From: Lutibacter sp. B1
Lineage (GTDB): Bacteria; Bacteroidota; Bacteroidia; Flavobacteriales; Flavobacteriaceae
Assembly: GCF_012524075.1 (NCBI RefSeq)
Contig: NZ_JAAZUI010000016.1
Coordinates: 1-64,000 of the forward strand
Length of the DNA stretch: 64,000 bases
Direction: 5' to 3'
Shown here: piece by piece, positions 44,720 through 53,650 of the stretch
How the letters are laid out: every line of letters starts with the position of its first letter
Position numbering within the stretch: the stretch's first letter is position 1
Translations under genes and position numbers: made by a program
Notes under the pieces: model-generated
Seen by the model: the letters and a program-made list of their open reading frames with translations, nothing else
What the model was told of the DNA's origin: nothing
The model's database searches: none

Positions 44720-44749
44720 AAAAAAACCTTTCAAGATTACCTTGAAAGG
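44720..44749 (-). terminator. Terminator after pdhB, directly before the DUF5686 start codon
   Basis: Stem CCTTTCAAG (44727-44735) with CTTGAAAGG (44741-44749), 5-base loop, then seven T on the minus strand ending three bases from the ATG at 44716. Confidence 0.88.
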
Positions 44750-44774
44750 AATTTATAACGCAAATTTTTTGCTT

Positions 44775-45755
44775 TTATTTTATATACATTACTTCTTTTA
44801 CCGCTTTTACAACATCATTTGCATTTGGCAACCATTCTTCTAATAATACAGGAGAATATGGAGCCGGAGTATCAGCAGTAGTAATTCTTTTAATTGGTGC
44901 ATCTAAATAATCAAATACATTTTCTTGTACTTGATAAGTAATTTCTGAAGACACACTGGCAAATGGCCAAGCTTCTTCTAAAATTACCAATCTGTTTGTT
45001 TTTTTAACAGAAGTAAAAATTGCTTCAAAATCCATTGGTCTTATAGTACGCATGTCTAAAATTTCACAAGAAATTCCTTCTTTTTCTAAAATATCAGCCG
45101 CCTTATAAGCTTCTTTAATAATTTTACCAAAAGAAACTATAGTAACATCTTTTCCTTCTCTTTTTATATCGGCCACACCTATTGGTAAAATATATTCACC
45201 TTCAGGAACTTCACCTTTATCACCATACATTTGCTCAGATTCCATAAAAATAACAGGATCATCATCTCTAATTGCAGCTTTAAGCAATCCTTTTGCATCG
45301 TAAGGATTAGACGGTACAATTACTTTTAATCCCGGAGTATTTGCAAACCAATTTTCAAATGATTGTGAATGTGTAGCACCTAATTGTCCGGCAGAACCTG
45401 TTGGTCCTCTAAAAACAATTGGACAATTTAACTGTCCGCCAGACATTTGTCTGATTTTAGCAGCGTTATTTATAATTTGATCTATACCTACTAAAGAAAA
45501 GTTAAATGTCATAAATTCAACAATTGGTCGGTTTCCATTCATTGCTGACCCAACAGAAATACCTGCAAAACCAAGCTCGGCAATTGGAGAGTCAATTACT
45601 CTTTTTGGACCAAATTCATCTAACATCCCTTTAGAAGCTTTATATGCACCATTATATTCAGCAACCTCTTCTCCAATTAAGAAGATAGACTCATCTCTAC
45701 GCATTTCTTCACTCATTGCTTCACAAATAGCTTCTCTAAATTGTATTGTCTTCAT
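44775..45755 (-). CDS. pdhB: Pyruvate dehydrogenase E1 component, beta subunit
   Basis: Start ATG 45755 (MKTIQFREAICEAMSEEMRR); the upstream start is TTG. The product has 326 residues. Transketolase-like pyrimidine domain: FLIGEEVAEYNGAYKASKGM, SPIAELGFAGISVGSAM, FRGPTGSAGQLGATHSQSFE. C-terminal transketolase domain from about 190 ends with ITTADTPAPYSPVLLEEWLP. With an alpha subunit (not in the window) it decarboxylates pyruvate on TPP for lipoyl transfer. Terminator downstream. Confidence 0.93.
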   Translation of the reverse strand: MKTIQFREAICEAMSEEMRRDESIFLIGEEVAEYNGAYKASKGMLDEFGPKRVIDSPIAELGFAGISVGSAMNGNRPIVEFMTFNFSLVGIDQIINNAAKIRQMSGGQLNCPIVFRGPTGSAGQLGATHSQSFENWFANTPGLKVIVPSNPYDAKGLLKAAIRDDDPVIFMESEQMYGDKGEVPEGEYILPIGVADIKREGKDVTIVSFGKIIKEAYKAADILEKEGISCEILDMRTIRPMDFEAIFTSVKKTNRLVILEEAWPFASVSSEITYQVQENVFDYLDAPIKRITTADTPAPYSPVLLEEWLPNANDVVKAVKEVMYIK

Positions 45756-45829
45756 TTTATCTGTTTTTTGGAAGTGCAAAATTAAGTATTCTTAATTTAG
45801 TTTCAAATAAAAATCTACACAATAAATTT

Positions 45830-45847
45830 TACTATGCGCGCATAGTA
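45830..45847. promoter_or_regulatory. 18-bp perfect palindrome upstream of etfBA
   Basis: TACTATGCGCGCATAGTA. A possible -7 element TACATTCG lies at 45864-45871, so the palindrome covers the -33 position of the etf promoter. A closely related palindrome is at 62956-62973. Confidence 0.65.
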
Positions 45848-45922
45848 TTTTAAAAAAAATTGTTACATTCGTAAAAAAGTATATAAAAGCTTGTAATTTT
45901 ATAAAAACCAAATAATAATAAA

Positions 45923-46669
45923 ATGAAAATATTAGTTTGTATTAGTCACGTTCCAGATACTACATCAAAAATCAATTTTACTGAAAATGATTCAAAATTT
46001 GATAGTACTGGCGTGCAATATGTTATTAATCCATATGACGAGTTTGTTTTAACAAGAGCAATGTGGTTTAAAGAAAAACAAGGTGCTACAGTTACAGTTG
46101 TTAATGTTGGAAATGTAGGTACTGAACCTACTTTGCGCAAAGCTTTGGCAATTGGTGCCGACGATGCTATACGAGTTAACACTGAAGCTACTGATGGTTT
46201 TGCTGTTGCAAAAGAATTGGCTGAAGTTGTTAAAAATGGTGGTTACGATTTAATACTTGCCGGTAAAGAATCTATTGATTATAATGGTGGAATGGTACCG
46301 GGAATGTTAGCTGCTATATTAGATTATAACTTTGTAAATGCTTGTATAGGTCTTGAAGTTGAAGGCGATAAAGCTATAATTTCACGTGAAATTGACGGCG
46401 GAAAAGAAGTTTTATCTTCTAATCTGCCATTAATAATTGCAGGGCAAAAAGGCATAGTTGAAGAAAAAGATTTACGTATACCAAATATGCGCGGTATAAT
46501 GATGGCTAGAAAAAAACCTTTAACTGTTTTAGAACCAACAACTGGAGAAGTTACAACTTCAATAGTTTCATTTGAGAAACCGGCAGCAAAATCTGCTTGT
46601 AAAATGATTGATGCCGAAAATGTTGATGAGCTTATTAACTTATTGCATAATGAAGCTAAAGTAATTTAA
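45923..46669 (+). CDS. etfB: Electron transfer flavoprotein, beta subunit
   Basis: A 248-residue protein that binds AMP and pairs with EtfA to pass electrons from acyl-CoA dehydrogenases. ETF-beta start MKILVCISHVPDTTSKINF; INPYDEFVLTRAMWFKEK; LAGKESIDYNGGMVPGMLAA; SREIDGGKEVLSSNLPLIIA. Normal length. It is followed by etfA after 78 bases. A palindromic site covers its promoter, suggesting repression tied to fatty-acid use (inferred). Confidence 0.96.
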   Translation: MKILVCISHVPDTTSKINFTENDSKFDSTGVQYVINPYDEFVLTRAMWFKEKQGATVTVVNVGNVGTEPTLRKALAIGADDAIRVNTEATDGFAVAKELAEVVKNGGYDLILAGKESIDYNGGMVPGMLAAILDYNFVNACIGLEVEGDKAIISREIDGGKEVLSSNLPLIIAGQKGIVEEKDLRIPNMRGIMMARKKPLTVLEPTTGEVTTSIVSFEKPAAKSACKMIDAENVDELINLLHNEAKVI

Positions 46670-46747
46670 TAAATTTCTGTTGAATTATTTATCTGTTAAA
46701 CTGTAAAAAAACATTTTAACAACTTAACAATTAAAAAATAAAAATAT

Positions 46748-47710
46748 ATGTCAGTTTTAGTATATGCCGAAACATCGGAAGGAAAATTTAAAAAATCAGC
46801 TTTTGAAGTAACATCATACGGAAAAAAAGTTGCTGAGCAATTAGGAACTAATGTAGTTGTGTTAGCTATAAATTCAAGTGATAATTCATTATTATATAAA
46901 TATGGTGCAGAAAAAATATTAAATGTAGCTAACGATACACTTAAAACTTTTAATGCCAAAATTTATGCTAATGTAATTAAACAAGCTGCTGAAAGAGAAA
47001 AATCAGAAATCATAATAATTGATTCAAATTCAAACGGTTTATATTTAGCTCCTTTAGTTGCTGTAAATTTAAATGCCGGTTATACAAGTAATGTTATTGC
47101 ATTACCAACTTCAACTTCACCATTTACCGTAAAAAGAAAATCATTTTCAAGTAAAGCATTTAGCAATACACAAATAACTACAGAAGTTAAAGTACTCAGC
47201 TTGTCAAAAAACTCTTTTGGATTGGTTGAAAACGAAGTATCGGGTAGTATTGAAAATTTTGAACCTGTTGTAGTTGAAAGTAATTTAAAATCAGATTCAA
47301 TTCAGCAAACATCAGGAAAAGTTACTATTGCAGATGCCGATATTGTAGTATCTGGAGGAAGAGGACTAAAAGGCCCTGAAAATTGGGGAATGATTGAAGA
47401 ATTAGCTGATGTTTTAGGCGCTGCCACAGCTTGTTCAAAGCCGGTATCTGACTTAGGTTGGAGACCTCATAGCGAACATGTTGGACAAACAGGTAAGCCG
47501 GTAGCATCAAATTTATACATTGCGGTTGGAATTTCAGGAGCAATACAACATTTAGCAGGAATCAATTCTTCTAAAGTTAAAGTTGTAATAAATACTGACC
47601 CTGAAGCTCCTTTCTTTAAGGCTGCAGACTATGGTATTGTTGGTGATGCTTTTAATGTTGTTCCTAAATTAATTGAAAAGTTAAAAGAATTTAAGTCAAA
47701 TAACGCATAA
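46748..47710 (+). CDS. etfA: Electron transfer flavoprotein, alpha subunit
   Basis: A 320-residue protein carrying the FAD. The C-terminal FAD domain has VVSGGRGLKGPENWGMIEEL, ATACSKPVSDLGWRPHSEHV, GQTGKPVASNLYIAVGISGA and INTDPEAPFFKAADYGIVGD, all typical. It is second in the etfBA operon and ends with a long-stem terminator. Confidence 0.96.
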   Translation: MSVLVYAETSEGKFKKSAFEVTSYGKKVAEQLGTNVVVLAINSSDNSLLYKYGAEKILNVANDTLKTFNAKIYANVIKQAAEREKSEIIIIDSNSNGLYLAPLVAVNLNAGYTSNVIALPTSTSPFTVKRKSFSSKAFSNTQITTEVKVLSLSKNSFGLVENEVSGSIENFEPVVVESNLKSDSIQQTSGKVTIADADIVVSGGRGLKGPENWGMIEELADVLGAATACSKPVSDLGWRPHSEHVGQTGKPVASNLYIAVGISGAIQHLAGINSSKVKVVINTDPEAPFFKAADYGIVGDAFNVVPKLIEKLKEFKSNNA

Positions 47711-47731
47711 TTTTGTTAAATTGTGCCTCTT

Positions 47732-47789
47732 AAAAAAGGCTGTCTAATTATTGGACACGTAAGTCCTTTGATTAGACAGCCTTTTTTTC
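47732..47789 (+). terminator. Terminator of etfBA
   Basis: AGGCTGTCTAAT (47737-47748) with ATTAGACAGCCT (47771-47782), an inner GGAC/GTCC stem, and a run of T. Confidence 0.93.
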
Positions 47790-47801
47790 TAATTTTAACT
47801 T

Positions 47802-48410
47802 ATGAGTTTAGTTCGTCTAAATATTAAAGGGATATCATACAGCCAAACACAAAGTGGCGCTTATGCGTTAGTTTTAAGTGAAGTTAATGGAAACAGAACA
47901 TTACCTATTGTTATTGGAGCTTTTGAAGCACAATCAATAGCTATTGCTCTAGAAAAAGAAATTAAACCACCTCGACCATTAACACACGATTTGTTTAAAA
48001 GTTTTGCAGACAGATTTCATATTATTATAAAACAAGTGATAATTCACAAATTGGTTGACGGTGTGTTTTATTCAAGTTTAATTTGTGAACGTGATAATAT
48101 CGAAGAAATAATAGACACCAGAACATCTGACGCAATTGCATTGGCAACACGTTTTAATGCTCCTATATTTACTTATGAAAATATTTTAGATAAAGCAGGT
48201 ATTTATTTAAAAATTAAAGATGAATTATCTACAGAAAAAGAAAATATAGGAATTGAAAGCTTGATTGAAGAAACTCCCATACAAGAATCCTCTTTTTCAA
48301 AAGACACACTTAAACAATTAAATGAAAAATTAGAGAAAGCTGTTCAAGATGAAGATTATGAATTAGCTGCAAAAATTCGTGACGAAATAACTAAACGCTC
48401 CTCAAAATAA
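47802..48410 (+). CDS. Bifunctional nuclease family protein (DUF151) with UVR motif
   Basis: A 202-residue protein. Residues 1-140 are the BFN domain: GAYALVLSEVNGNRTLPIVI, GAFEAQSIAIALE, DARTSDAIALATR-like TRTSDAIALATRFNAPIF. The C-terminus (LNEKLEKAVQDEDYELAAKI, RDEI) is a UvrB/UvrC-type UVR helical hairpin. This fusion is usual in Bacteroidetes. Cytoplasmic. Biological role is unclear in bacteria. It is 9 bases upstream of the nucleoside transporter gene. Confidence 0.9.
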   Translation: MSLVRLNIKGISYSQTQSGAYALVLSEVNGNRTLPIVIGAFEAQSIAIALEKEIKPPRPLTHDLFKSFADRFHIIIKQVIIHKLVDGVFYSSLICERDNIEEIIDTRTSDAIALATRFNAPIFTYENILDKAGIYLKIKDELSTEKENIGIESLIEETPIQESSFSKDTLKQLNEKLEKAVQDEDYELAAKIRDEITKRSSK

Positions 48411-48419
48411 CTTAAACAC

Positions 48420-49814
48420 ATGATAAAAAAACTAAGTTTGTTTGCTCTTTTCTTTTTTAGTTTAACTTCAATTAATGCACAAGAAACCGTCCAAAATACA
48501 ATAATAGATAATCAGGGCTTTTCAGTAAACTCTTTATGGAGAGGTTTATTAGGAATGATTTCTCTAATCCTTTTGGCTTATATATTAAGTTCTAACAGAA
48601 AAGGTATAAATTGGAAAACTGTGGGAGCTGGTTTATCTGCCCAATTATTAATTGCAATAGGTGTTTTAAAAGTTCCATTTATACAGAAGGCTTTTGAATT
48701 TGTTGGTGGTATTTTTACCAATATTTTAGATTATACCGCTGCCGGTAGTGAATTTTTATTTGGTGGGCTAATGAATATAAATTCTTATGGATTTATTTTT
48801 GTTTTTCAAATATTACCTACAATAATATTCTTCTCTGCTTTAACATCATTATTATTTTATCTTGGTGTTATTCAGGTAATAGTAAAAGGAATGGCCTGGT
48901 TACTTACTAAACTTTTGAAAATATCCGGTGCTGAAAGTCTATCAGTAGCAGGAAATATATTTTTAGGACAAACCGAAGCTCCTTTAATGATTAAAGCATA
49001 CTTAGAACGTATGAATCGTTCAGAAATATTATTAGTAATGATTGGAGGTATGGCTACTGTTGCTGGAGGTGTATTAGCAGCCTACATTGGCTTTTTAGGT
49101 GGAAATGATCCTGCTTTACGCTTGCATTTTGCCAAACACTTATTAGCTGCATCTGTAATGGCAGCTCCGGGAGCAATTGTAATTTCAAAAATGCTGTATC
49201 CACAAACTGAAGAAATTAATACTGATGTTGAAGTTTCTCAAGATAAAATTGGCGCAAATATTTTAGATGCTATTGCTAATGGTACAACAGAGGGCTTAAA
49301 ACTTGCAGTTAACGTTGGTGCTATGCTTTTGGTTTTTGTTGCAATTATAGCAATGTTAAACGGAATTATAGGATGGGTTGGAGAAATAACTACTTTAAAT
49401 AGTTGGGTAGCTGTAAACACTCCTTATCAACAACTTTCACTAGAATTGATATTAGGAACCATATTTTCACCACTCATGTGGTTAATTGGTGTTGCTAAAG
49501 AAGATATGATGCTAATGGGGCAATTATTAGGTATTAAACTGGCTTCAAGTGAATTTGTTGGTTATGTTCAGCTTGCTGAATTGAAAAATATTGCAAGTGC
49601 TACACATTTTACTTATAATAAATCAATAATAATGGCAACGTATATGCTTTGTGGCTTTGCTAACTTTGCATCAATAGGTATTCAAATTGGTGGTATTGGA
49701 TCTTTAGCTCCGGGGCAAAGAAAAACATTGTCTGAATTTGGAATAAAAGCTCTAATTGGTGGATCTTTAGCATCATTACTTTCAGCAACTATCGCCGGAA
49801 TGATTATAGGTTAA
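48420..49814 (+). CDS. Concentrative nucleoside transporter (NupC/CNT family)
   Basis: A 464-residue protein with an N-terminal signal-like helix (MIKKLSLFALFFFSLTSINA) followed by about 9-10 membrane helices. CNT motifs are GAESLSVAGNIFLGQTEAPL and the later FSPLMWLIGVAKEDMMLMGQ, CGFANFASIGIQIGGIGSLA. Imports nucleosides with Na+ or H+. The neighbouring thyA and deoxynucleoside kinases fit nucleotide salvage. It probably shares a transcript with the BFN gene. Confidence 0.94.
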   Translation: MIKKLSLFALFFFSLTSINAQETVQNTIIDNQGFSVNSLWRGLLGMISLILLAYILSSNRKGINWKTVGAGLSAQLLIAIGVLKVPFIQKAFEFVGGIFTNILDYTAAGSEFLFGGLMNINSYGFIFVFQILPTIIFFSALTSLLFYLGVIQVIVKGMAWLLTKLLKISGAESLSVAGNIFLGQTEAPLMIKAYLERMNRSEILLVMIGGMATVAGGVLAAYIGFLGGNDPALRLHFAKHLLAASVMAAPGAIVISKMLYPQTEEINTDVEVSQDKIGANILDAIANGTTEGLKLAVNVGAMLLVFVAIIAMLNGIIGWVGEITTLNSWVAVNTPYQQLSLELILGTIFSPLMWLIGVAKEDMMLMGQLLGIKLASSEFVGYVQLAELKNIASATHFTYNKSIIMATYMLCGFANFASIGIQIGGIGSLAPGQRKTLSEFGIKALIGGSLASLLSATIAGMIIG

Positions 49815-49892
49815 TTTTTTATTTCATCATTTTTTTAATATTTTAACTCAATTACCGTTATAAATAATATAGTTATAAAAGGGGATTTATAA

Positions 49893-50717
49893 ATGAAACA
49901 ATATTTAGATTTAATAAAACACGTTAAAGATAACGGCACATTAAAAGAAGATAGAACAGGTACAGGAACAAAAAGTGTTTTTGGCTATCAAATGCGTTTT
50001 GATTTAAGTGAAGGTTTCCCTATGTTAACAACAAAAAAATTACACTTAAAATCAATAATTCATGAACTTTTATGGTTTTTAAAAGGAGAAACCAATATTG
50101 AATATTTAAAAAATAACAATGTTAAAATTTGGGATGCATGGGCTGATGAAAACGGAAATTTAGGTCCGGTATATGGGCATCAATGGCGTAACTGGAATAG
50201 TGAAGGAATAGATCAAATTAGTGAAGTAATTGAAACTATAAAAATAAATCCCGACAGCAGAAGACTATTAGTTTCTGCATGGAATCCAAGCGTTTTACCT
50301 GACACATCAGTTACATTTTCTGAAAACGTTGCTAATAATAAGGCTGCTTTACCTCCTTGTCATGCATTTTTTCAGTTTTATGTTGCTGACGGAAAATTAT
50401 CTTGTCAACTATACCAACGTAGTGCCGATATATTTTTAGGAGTTCCGTTTAATATTGCCTCTTATGCTTTATTAACTATGATGGTAGCTCAGGTTTGCAA
50501 TCTAAAACCTGGTGATTTTATTCATACCTTTGGCGATGCACATATTTACAGCAACCACAAAGAACAAATAGATTTACAATTATCAAGAGAACCCAGAAAA
50601 CTTCCAAAAATGGAATTAAATCCTGCTGTTAAAAATATCTTTGATTTTACATTTGAAGATTTTAAACTAGTAGATTATAATCCTCATCCGCATATAAAAG
50701 GGAAAGTTTCTGTTTAA
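49893..50717 (+). CDS. thyA: Thymidylate synthase
   Basis: A 274-residue enzyme: dUMP plus methylene-THF to dTMP. Motifs: [20 protein letters not shown], active-site cysteine in [33 protein letters not shown] and the C-terminal [11 protein letters not shown]. Normal length. Upstream of folA, which recycles the dihydrofolate it produces. Two small genes lie between. Confidence 0.98.
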   Translation: MKQYLDLIKHVKDNGTLKEDRTGTGTKSVFGYQMRFDLSEGFPMLTTKKLHLKSIIHELLWFLKGETNIEYLKNNNVKIWDAWADENGNLGPVYGHQWRNWNSEGIDQISEVIETIKINPDSRRLLVSAWNPSVLPDTSVTFSENVANNKAALPPCHAFFQFYVADGKLSCQLYQRSADIFLGVPFNIASYALLTMMVAQVCNLKPGDFIHTFGDAHIYSNHKEQIDLQLSREPRKLPKMELNPAVKNIFDFTFEDFKLVDYNPHPHIKGKVSV

Positions 50718-50791
50718 AATAAAAAAATTAAATAAATTACTAAAGTTAAATTGCTTTTTAATAATTTTATAATTGAAAAAAATCAAAAACT

Positions 50792-51025
50792 ATGGACACC
50801 GTATTACAACTAAAAAATAAAATAATTCAAAGAGTTCTTCAAATAGATGACATTAATCTATTAAAGTCAATTGAGTATTTATTTAGTACTTCTAATGCAA
50901 ATCTTTCTAAATTTTTATCATTTGCAAACGATAGATTACAAAACGAAAACTCAAACGAAAGTGAAAACTCAGATGATATAGATAATTATAATGACTACAT
51001 TAAAGAATGGGTTAAAAACATGTAA
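50792..51025 (+). CDS. Small uncharacterised helical protein
   Basis: A 77-residue acidic protein beginning MDTVLQLKNKIIQRVLQIDD and rich in N, S and D toward the end. The N-terminal helix resembles small antitoxin-like proteins of Bacteroidetes (L-K..II..V..IDD..LL), but no toxin gene is adjacent. Two bases separate it from the 2TM gene, so the two are co-transcribed with thyA/folA. Function unknown. Confidence 0.7.
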   Translation: MDTVLQLKNKIIQRVLQIDDINLLKSIEYLFSTSNANLSKFLSFANDRLQNENSNESENSDDIDNYNDYIKEWVKNM

Positions 51026-51027
51026 TT

Positions 51028-51441
51028 ATGAATCCATCTAATGAACAGTATGAATTATTTGAAAATGCCAGAAATCGTGTAAAACAAAAGAAACGATTAT
51101 ACTTTCATTTTGTGGTATTTCTTATTGGATCTGTATTTCTTATAGTAATTAATAAAGTTTTAAAAATAGGTGAAACTGTAGCCGAAGATTGGTTTGTTTG
51201 GGCAATTATCTTATGGTTATTTTTTTGGATATTACATTTTGTAAACGTTTTTATAACCAATAAGTTTATGGGTAAAGAATGGGAACGTAAACAAACAGAA
51301 AAATTAGTAAAAAAACAAGAGTTAAAAATTGCTAAATTAGAAGACAAAATAACTAAAGAAATTAAATTTACTGCAGAAAACACGAATAGTGAAGAATTAA
51401 AAAAAAAGGAGAACACCCAAAGCAATTTAAATCAAGAATGA
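51028..51441 (+). CDS. 2TM domain-containing protein
   Basis: A 137-residue protein. The 2TM domain has NAR.RVKQKKRLYFHFVVFL, a first helix LIGSVFLIVINKVL, a second helix WFVWAIILWLFFWILHFVNV, and the typical KFMGKEWERK after it. The C-terminal tail is a charged coiled coil. The family is common in flavobacteria, function unknown. Its stop overlaps the folA start by four bases (ATGA). Confidence 0.92.
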   Translation: MNPSNEQYELFENARNRVKQKKRLYFHFVVFLIGSVFLIVINKVLKIGETVAEDWFVWAIILWLFFWILHFVNVFITNKFMGKEWERKQTEKLVKKQELKIAKLEDKITKEIKFTAENTNSEELKKKENTQSNLNQE

Positions 51442-51920
51442 TTACTATAATAGCTGCAGTTGCTAAAAACAATGCATTAGGAAAAGACAATAAACTTATT
51501 TGGTATTTACCTGCCGATTTGCAACGATTTAAAAAAGTTACCTCAAATCACCATGTAATAATGGGCCGAAAAACTTATGAATCGTTAGGCAAACCTCTTC
51601 CTAACAGAACAAATATTATTATCACACGCAATACAAACTATAAAGCTAAGGGTTGTATTGTGGTTAATTCGTTACAAGAGGCTATTACAGCTGCAAAAAA
51701 TGATGAAAATCCTTATATTTTAGGAGGAGCAGAAATATATAAGCAAGCCATAAAAATTGCCGATAAACTTGATTTAACTTTCATTCATCATACATTTGAA
51801 GCTGATGCTTTTTTCCCTGAAATAGATACTAGTATATGGAAAGTAACTAGTAGAGAAGACTTTAAGGCTGACGAGAAAAACAAATACGATTACAGTTTTG
51901 TTACCTATATAAAAAAATAA
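51438..51920 (+). CDS. folA: Dihydrofolate reductase
   Basis: A 160-residue enzyme reducing dihydrofolate with NADPH. Motifs: IAAVAKNNALGKDNKLIWYL with the catalytic acidic residue in LPADLQRFK, HHVIMGRKTYESLGKPLPNR, and ILGGAEIYKQAI for NADPH. Normal length. Coupled to the preceding 2TM gene by ATGA overlap, and in one cluster with thyA. Confidence 0.97.
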   Translation: MITIIAAVAKNNALGKDNKLIWYLPADLQRFKKVTSNHHVIMGRKTYESLGKPLPNRTNIIITRNTNYKAKGCIVVNSLQEAITAAKNDENPYILGGAEIYKQAIKIADKLDLTFIHHTFEADAFFPEIDTSIWKVTSREDFKADEKNKYDYSFVTYIKK

Positions 51921-51971
51921 AGGGTGCAATAAAATTACACCCCTTATCACCCTTGAATAATCAAATTTAAT

Positions 51972-52562
51972 TTATTTTCTTATATCTTTTATAACTGATT
52001 TTCCTTCACTTGTTAAAAGCAATTTGTACTCTCCTTTTTCAAGTCGTGAAATATCCAGTTTACGCTCTAAATTTATTGACCCTGATAATTCTTCACTAAA
52101 TATTAGATTAAAATTTGAATCGTACATTACTATTTTAAGAGGAGCTTCATTTAAAGCCAATTTTGAAATATAAACTTTATCATTATTAACTCTTACCACA
52201 GGTTTAAAGTAAACGCTCTCGTTTTCATTATTTAAAACAACTTTAGTAGCATCAACATAAACAGGTATTGTTTTTACTTTAGTGTAAGTATCAATTTCAA
52301 AATAATAATTTCCACTAGGCAATGTTTTTAAATCATACTTTCTAGAAAAAACATTTTTTTCTACTGTTTCTTTATATAAAATAACACCTTGGCTATCTTT
52401 AATATATACATCAATCGCTTTGTCAAAATTGTTTAATGTTAAATTAACCTGCTTAGCACTCGTTGTGTTAATTTTAACACTTGGATCATCATTCTTAGCT
52501 ATACCAACTACTGTAGTCAGTAATATTGCTACCAATACGCATTTTTTAATTAAACTTTTCAT
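51972..52562 (-). CDS. Secreted Ig-like/strand-rich protein of unknown function
   Basis: A 196-residue protein. The signal peptide ends near GIAKNDDP. Two strand-rich repeats (YDLKTLPSGNYYFEIDTYTK and LDISRLEKGEYKLLLTSEGK) resemble the DUF3244/Por-secretion-tail type of sandwich domain of Bacteroidetes. No catalytic motif. It is divergent from the AraC regulator gene, with a 34-bp palindrome between them that may control it. Confidence 0.8.
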   Translation of the reverse strand: MKSLIKKCVLVAILLTTVVGIAKNDDPSVKINTTSAKQVNLTLNNFDKAIDVYIKDSQGVILYKETVEKNVFSRKYDLKTLPSGNYYFEIDTYTKVKTIPVYVDATKVVLNNENESVYFKPVVRVNNDKVYISKLALNEAPLKIVMYDSNFNLIFSEELSGSINLERKLDISRLEKGEYKLLLTSEGKSVIKDIRK

Positions 52563-52662
52563 AATTATTATATTTTTTAATTAGTATGGGACAAATGTAT
52601 AGGTGTTTTATACGTTGAACTACTACAATTTTTTCTTATTTATATGCTATATTGATACTTAT

Positions 52663-52696
52663 TTCTATATTAACTTAACGTTAAGTTAATATAGAA
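52663..52696. promoter_or_regulatory. 34-bp perfect palindrome between divergent genes
   Basis: Two 17-base arms without a spacer. The left arm is TTCTATATTAACTTAAC and the centre is TTAACGTTAA. It lies 100 bases from the secreted-protein start and 73 from the AraC-gene ATG. TATTTTTG at 52741-52748 is a likely -7 element for the AraC gene. No T-run follows, so it is operator-like rather than a terminator. Confidence 0.6.
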
Positions 52697-52769
52697 TATA
52701 AAAATGTGAAATTAATATAGTTTTAGATATTTTTTATATTTATTTTTGTAGTATTAGAAGAAAACTCAA

Positions 52770-53648
52770 ATGAAAAAAAACAAGCCTGCATTTGAAAAAA
52801 TTAGTCCGGAATTTGGAAGTTCACTACTTGTAAAACAACACAATGAAAATATTGTGAACAATTTACCTTTTTGGCATTTTCATCCTGAACTTGAATTGGT
52901 TTATGTAAACAAAGGTAAAGGTAAAAGACATATAGGAAGCCATTTATCTTACTTCAACAATAGTCAGTTAATTTTGATAGGAGCTAATTTGCCACATAGT
53001 GGTTTTACCGATAGATTTACAACTAACGGATCGGAAACTATAATTCAATTTAAAGAAGGTTTTTTAGGTGAACATTTTTTTGATATTCCTGAAATGCAAC
53101 AAGTTAAAAACCTTTTTGAAAGGGCTAAAAAAGGTATTTTGTTTGGAATTGAAACTAAAAAATTATTAGGTGAAAAAATTGAGATGCTTATAAAATACCA
53201 AGGAATTGAAAGAATTATTAGAATTTTAGAGATTTTAAAAGATTTAGCACTCTCAAAAGAATATACGTTACTGAATGTTGATGGTTTTGCTTTTGAAGTT
53301 GAACCACAAGACAATAAAAAAATTGATATTATTTTTGGCCACGTAAGTAAAAACTTTAAACAACAAATTACTTTAGATGAAATTTCTGAAAAAGTTAGTA
53401 TGACTGTTCCTGCTTTTTGCCGATATTTTAAAAAAGTAACAGGTAAAACATTTACACAATTTGTAAATGAATTTAGAATAGTACATGCCACAAAATTACT
53501 TGCTGAAAACCCTACAAGTATTACAGATATTTGCTTTGAAAGTGGCTTTAATAACTTTTCTCATTTCAATAAATTATTTAAACAATTTACCGGTAAAAGT
53601 CCTTTAAAATACAGAAATGAGATGAAACAATTAGTAACTCAAAAATAG
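52770..53648 (+). CDS. AraC-family transcriptional regulator
   Basis: A 292-residue protein. N-terminal cupin sensor domain (FWHFHPELELVYVNKGKGKR, LILIGANLPHSGF). C-terminal double helix-turn-helix (ITLDEISEKVSMTVPAFCRY, FKKVTGKTFTQFVNEFRI, ITDICFESGFNNFSHFNKLF). This combination usually senses sugars or small acids. Target unknown; the divergent secreted-protein gene is a candidate. It converges with sppA with only two bases between stops. Confidence 0.95.
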   Translation: MKKNKPAFEKISPEFGSSLLVKQHNENIVNNLPFWHFHPELELVYVNKGKGKRHIGSHLSYFNNSQLILIGANLPHSGFTDRFTTNGSETIIQFKEGFLGEHFFDIPEMQQVKNLFERAKKGILFGIETKKLLGEKIEMLIKYQGIERIIRILEILKDLALSKEYTLLNVDGFAFEVEPQDNKKIDIIFGHVSKNFKQQITLDEISEKVSMTVPAFCRYFKKVTGKTFTQFVNEFRIVHATKLLAENPTSITDICFESGFNNFSHFNKLFKQFTGKSPLKYRNEMKQLVTQK

Positions 53649-53650
53649 CA

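Noticed and set aside
51921-51950. Terminator between folA and the secreted-protein gene
   Set aside because: AGGGTG/CACCCCT arms are imperfect and lack a T-run; not strong enough to list.
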